Shown here piece after piece: positions 63,051-64,000 of a stretch of 64,000 nucleotides of DNA. Numbering within the stretch: the stretch's first letter is position 1; the number at the start of each line of letters is the position of its first letter. The DNA comes from Acidobacteriaceae bacterium KBS 83. GTDB taxonomy: Bacteria; Acidobacteriota; Terriglobia; Terriglobales; Acidobacteriaceae. The notes under the pieces were generated by a model. It was not told where the DNA came from. It saw only the letters and a program-made list of their open reading frames with translations, and made no database searches. The translations under genes and the position numbers were made by a program. The stretch is from positions 62,001-126,000 of the forward strand of contig KB906741.1 in NCBI GenBank assembly GCA_000381585.1. The letters run 5' to 3'.

Positions 63051-63974
63051 CTAGTGAAGTACATATTCCACCGGCTGCAACGGCTTCTTCTCGAGTGGCT
63101 CGCCACTCATCTCGCGGATACTCAACTCGATATTCAGCGCGATCGCATCCAGCGCCAGGCCGTTCTCGTTCCGGCCGAAGGGCATCTCCAGCTCTGCCGC
63201 TAGAGAATCCAGCGCAATGAATGAGTAAGCCATCACCAGCGTCACCGCTGGCGTCATCCACGCAATCCCATCCACCAGACCAAAGGGCAGCAGCGCGCAA
63301 TAGAAGTACACGACGCGGTGGATCATCACGGCGTAGCCGAAGGGAACCGGCGTTGATGCGATGCGCTCGCAGCCTCCCAGTATCGACGAGAGATCGATGA
63401 GATTGCGATCGATCATTGTCTTCGAGATCTCGCCGAACCCTCCCTCTCTCTGCCGGTGTGTGACCCACTCGCCCATAGCGCGCAGGATGATGAATGGCTT
63501 GTAGCGCGCGCCGTCTACCTCCGCCGCCAGAGCCGGCGGCAATAGCTCGGCACCGCGCGCAAAAACGTCGCCGCGCAACTGGTCGCGCATCGCGTAGGTG
63601 AAAGCCACCACCATGTTGAGGAATACCCGCTTGTCCTTTGTGCATCTGCCGGGCGCATCGTCCGTCATGGTAAGCACCTGCACCGCTAAGGCCCGCGTGG
63701 TGTTTACCAGCGCGCCCCACAGCTTACGCCCCTCCCACCAGCGGTCGTACGAGGAGCTGTTGCGGAATCCCAGGAACAGCGCCAGCGCCACGCCAACCAG
63801 CGTGAACGGCGTCGCATTCAGCGGCACCTTGTGCTTGAAAACCGTGCCCTCGGACCAGACCGCGAACACGCTCAGCGCGGCCACAATCAGCATTTGCGGC
63901 AGCATCTGCTTCATCATGGAGCCGCGCCACACGAACAGCAGAGACCACCAGTTGGATTTGGAGCGGACGATCAT
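63051..63974 (-). CDS. Bestrophin-family (UPF0187) ion-channel protein
   Basis: A 307-residue inner-membrane protein of the bestrophin/YneE family, which forms pentameric anion or cation channels. The N-terminal RSKSNWWSLLFVWRGS, the helix LNATPFTLVGVALALFLGFRNSSSYDRWWEGRKLWGALVN (split across about 52-91) and the C-terminal PFGRNENGLALDAI are family markers. About four membrane helices are visible. The gene is complete, starting 26 bases from the window end. Confidence 0.9.
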   Translation of the reverse strand: MIVRSKSNWWSLLFVWRGSMMKQMLPQMLIVAALSVFAVWSEGTVFKHKVPLNATPFTLVGVALALFLGFRNSSSYDRWWEGRKLWGALVNTTRALAVQVLTMTDDAPGRCTKDKRVFLNMVVAFTYAMRDQLRGDVFARGAELLPPALAAEVDGARYKPFIILRAMGEWVTHRQREGGFGEISKTMIDRNLIDLSSILGGCERIASTPVPFGYAVMIHRVVYFYCALLPFGLVDGIAWMTPAVTLVMAYSFIALDSLAAELEMPFGRNENGLALDAIALNIELSIREMSGEPLEKKPLQPVEYVLH

Positions 63975-64000
63975 CGTGTCATCTGCAAAAATTGAAGGGG

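Overview
The window looks like chromosome of an Acidobacteriota bacterium, most likely family Acidobacteriaceae (Terriglobus/Granulicella/Edaphobacter type). This rests on protein content only: many secreted glycoside hydrolases, NHL/Ig-like surface proteins ending in an Arg-rich membrane anchor, VWFA proteins of the acidobacterial kind, a TPR regulator with the N-terminal domain common in this phylum, and moderately high GC. No rRNA gene or complete tRNA gene is present.

Left region (1-9033). A minus-strand RND efflux operon (outer-membrane factor, membrane-fusion lipoprotein, RND pump truncated by the window edge) lies next to a TPR regulator. The control regions of both carry tandem TTACGGC heptamers. 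A degenerate receiver protein and an RsbW-type kinase follow, in visibly more AT-rich DNA. The region ends at 8984-9033 with the 3' half of a tRNA-Cys gene lacking its 5' half, which looks like a displaced attachment site. The left 9 kb may therefore be the right end of an integrated element.

Middle region (9.5-36.7 kb). This holds purU, a FAD oxidoreductase with a GH9 cellulase, a GH18 chitinase coupled to a NagX-like acetyltransferase, a YVTN propeller, two secreted ThuA proteins, Ku, an aldo/keto reductase, a frameshifted epimerase, manA, two very large cell-surface proteins (NHL/Ig-like; Pro-rich OmpA-like), a GGDEF-EAL protein, a LecA-like/LssY_C fusion and cutC.

Glycan region (36.8-57.4 kb). 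Exported enzymes here cover nearly every bond of a eukaryotic N-glycan: GH35 beta-galactosidase, GH20 beta-hexosaminidase, two GH29 fucosidases, GH92 and GH125 alpha-mannosidases, a GH2 beta-mannosidase and an Ntn-hydrolase of the asparaginase/glycosylasparaginase superfamily. Cytoplasmic genes for amino-sugar use (ROK kinase, GlmS-like deaminase) and a DeoR regulator are interleaved. No SusC/SusD pair, sialidase, transporter or nagA is visible. A Tat-exported alkaline-phosphatase-superfamily protein and an unrecognised cytoplasmic protein sit in the same block. I regard this block as the most interesting system in the window.

Right region (57.4-64 kb). PhzF, thymidine kinase, an EamA transporter, two divergent VWFA proteins, a cold-shock protein with a strong terminator, and a bestrophin-family channel.
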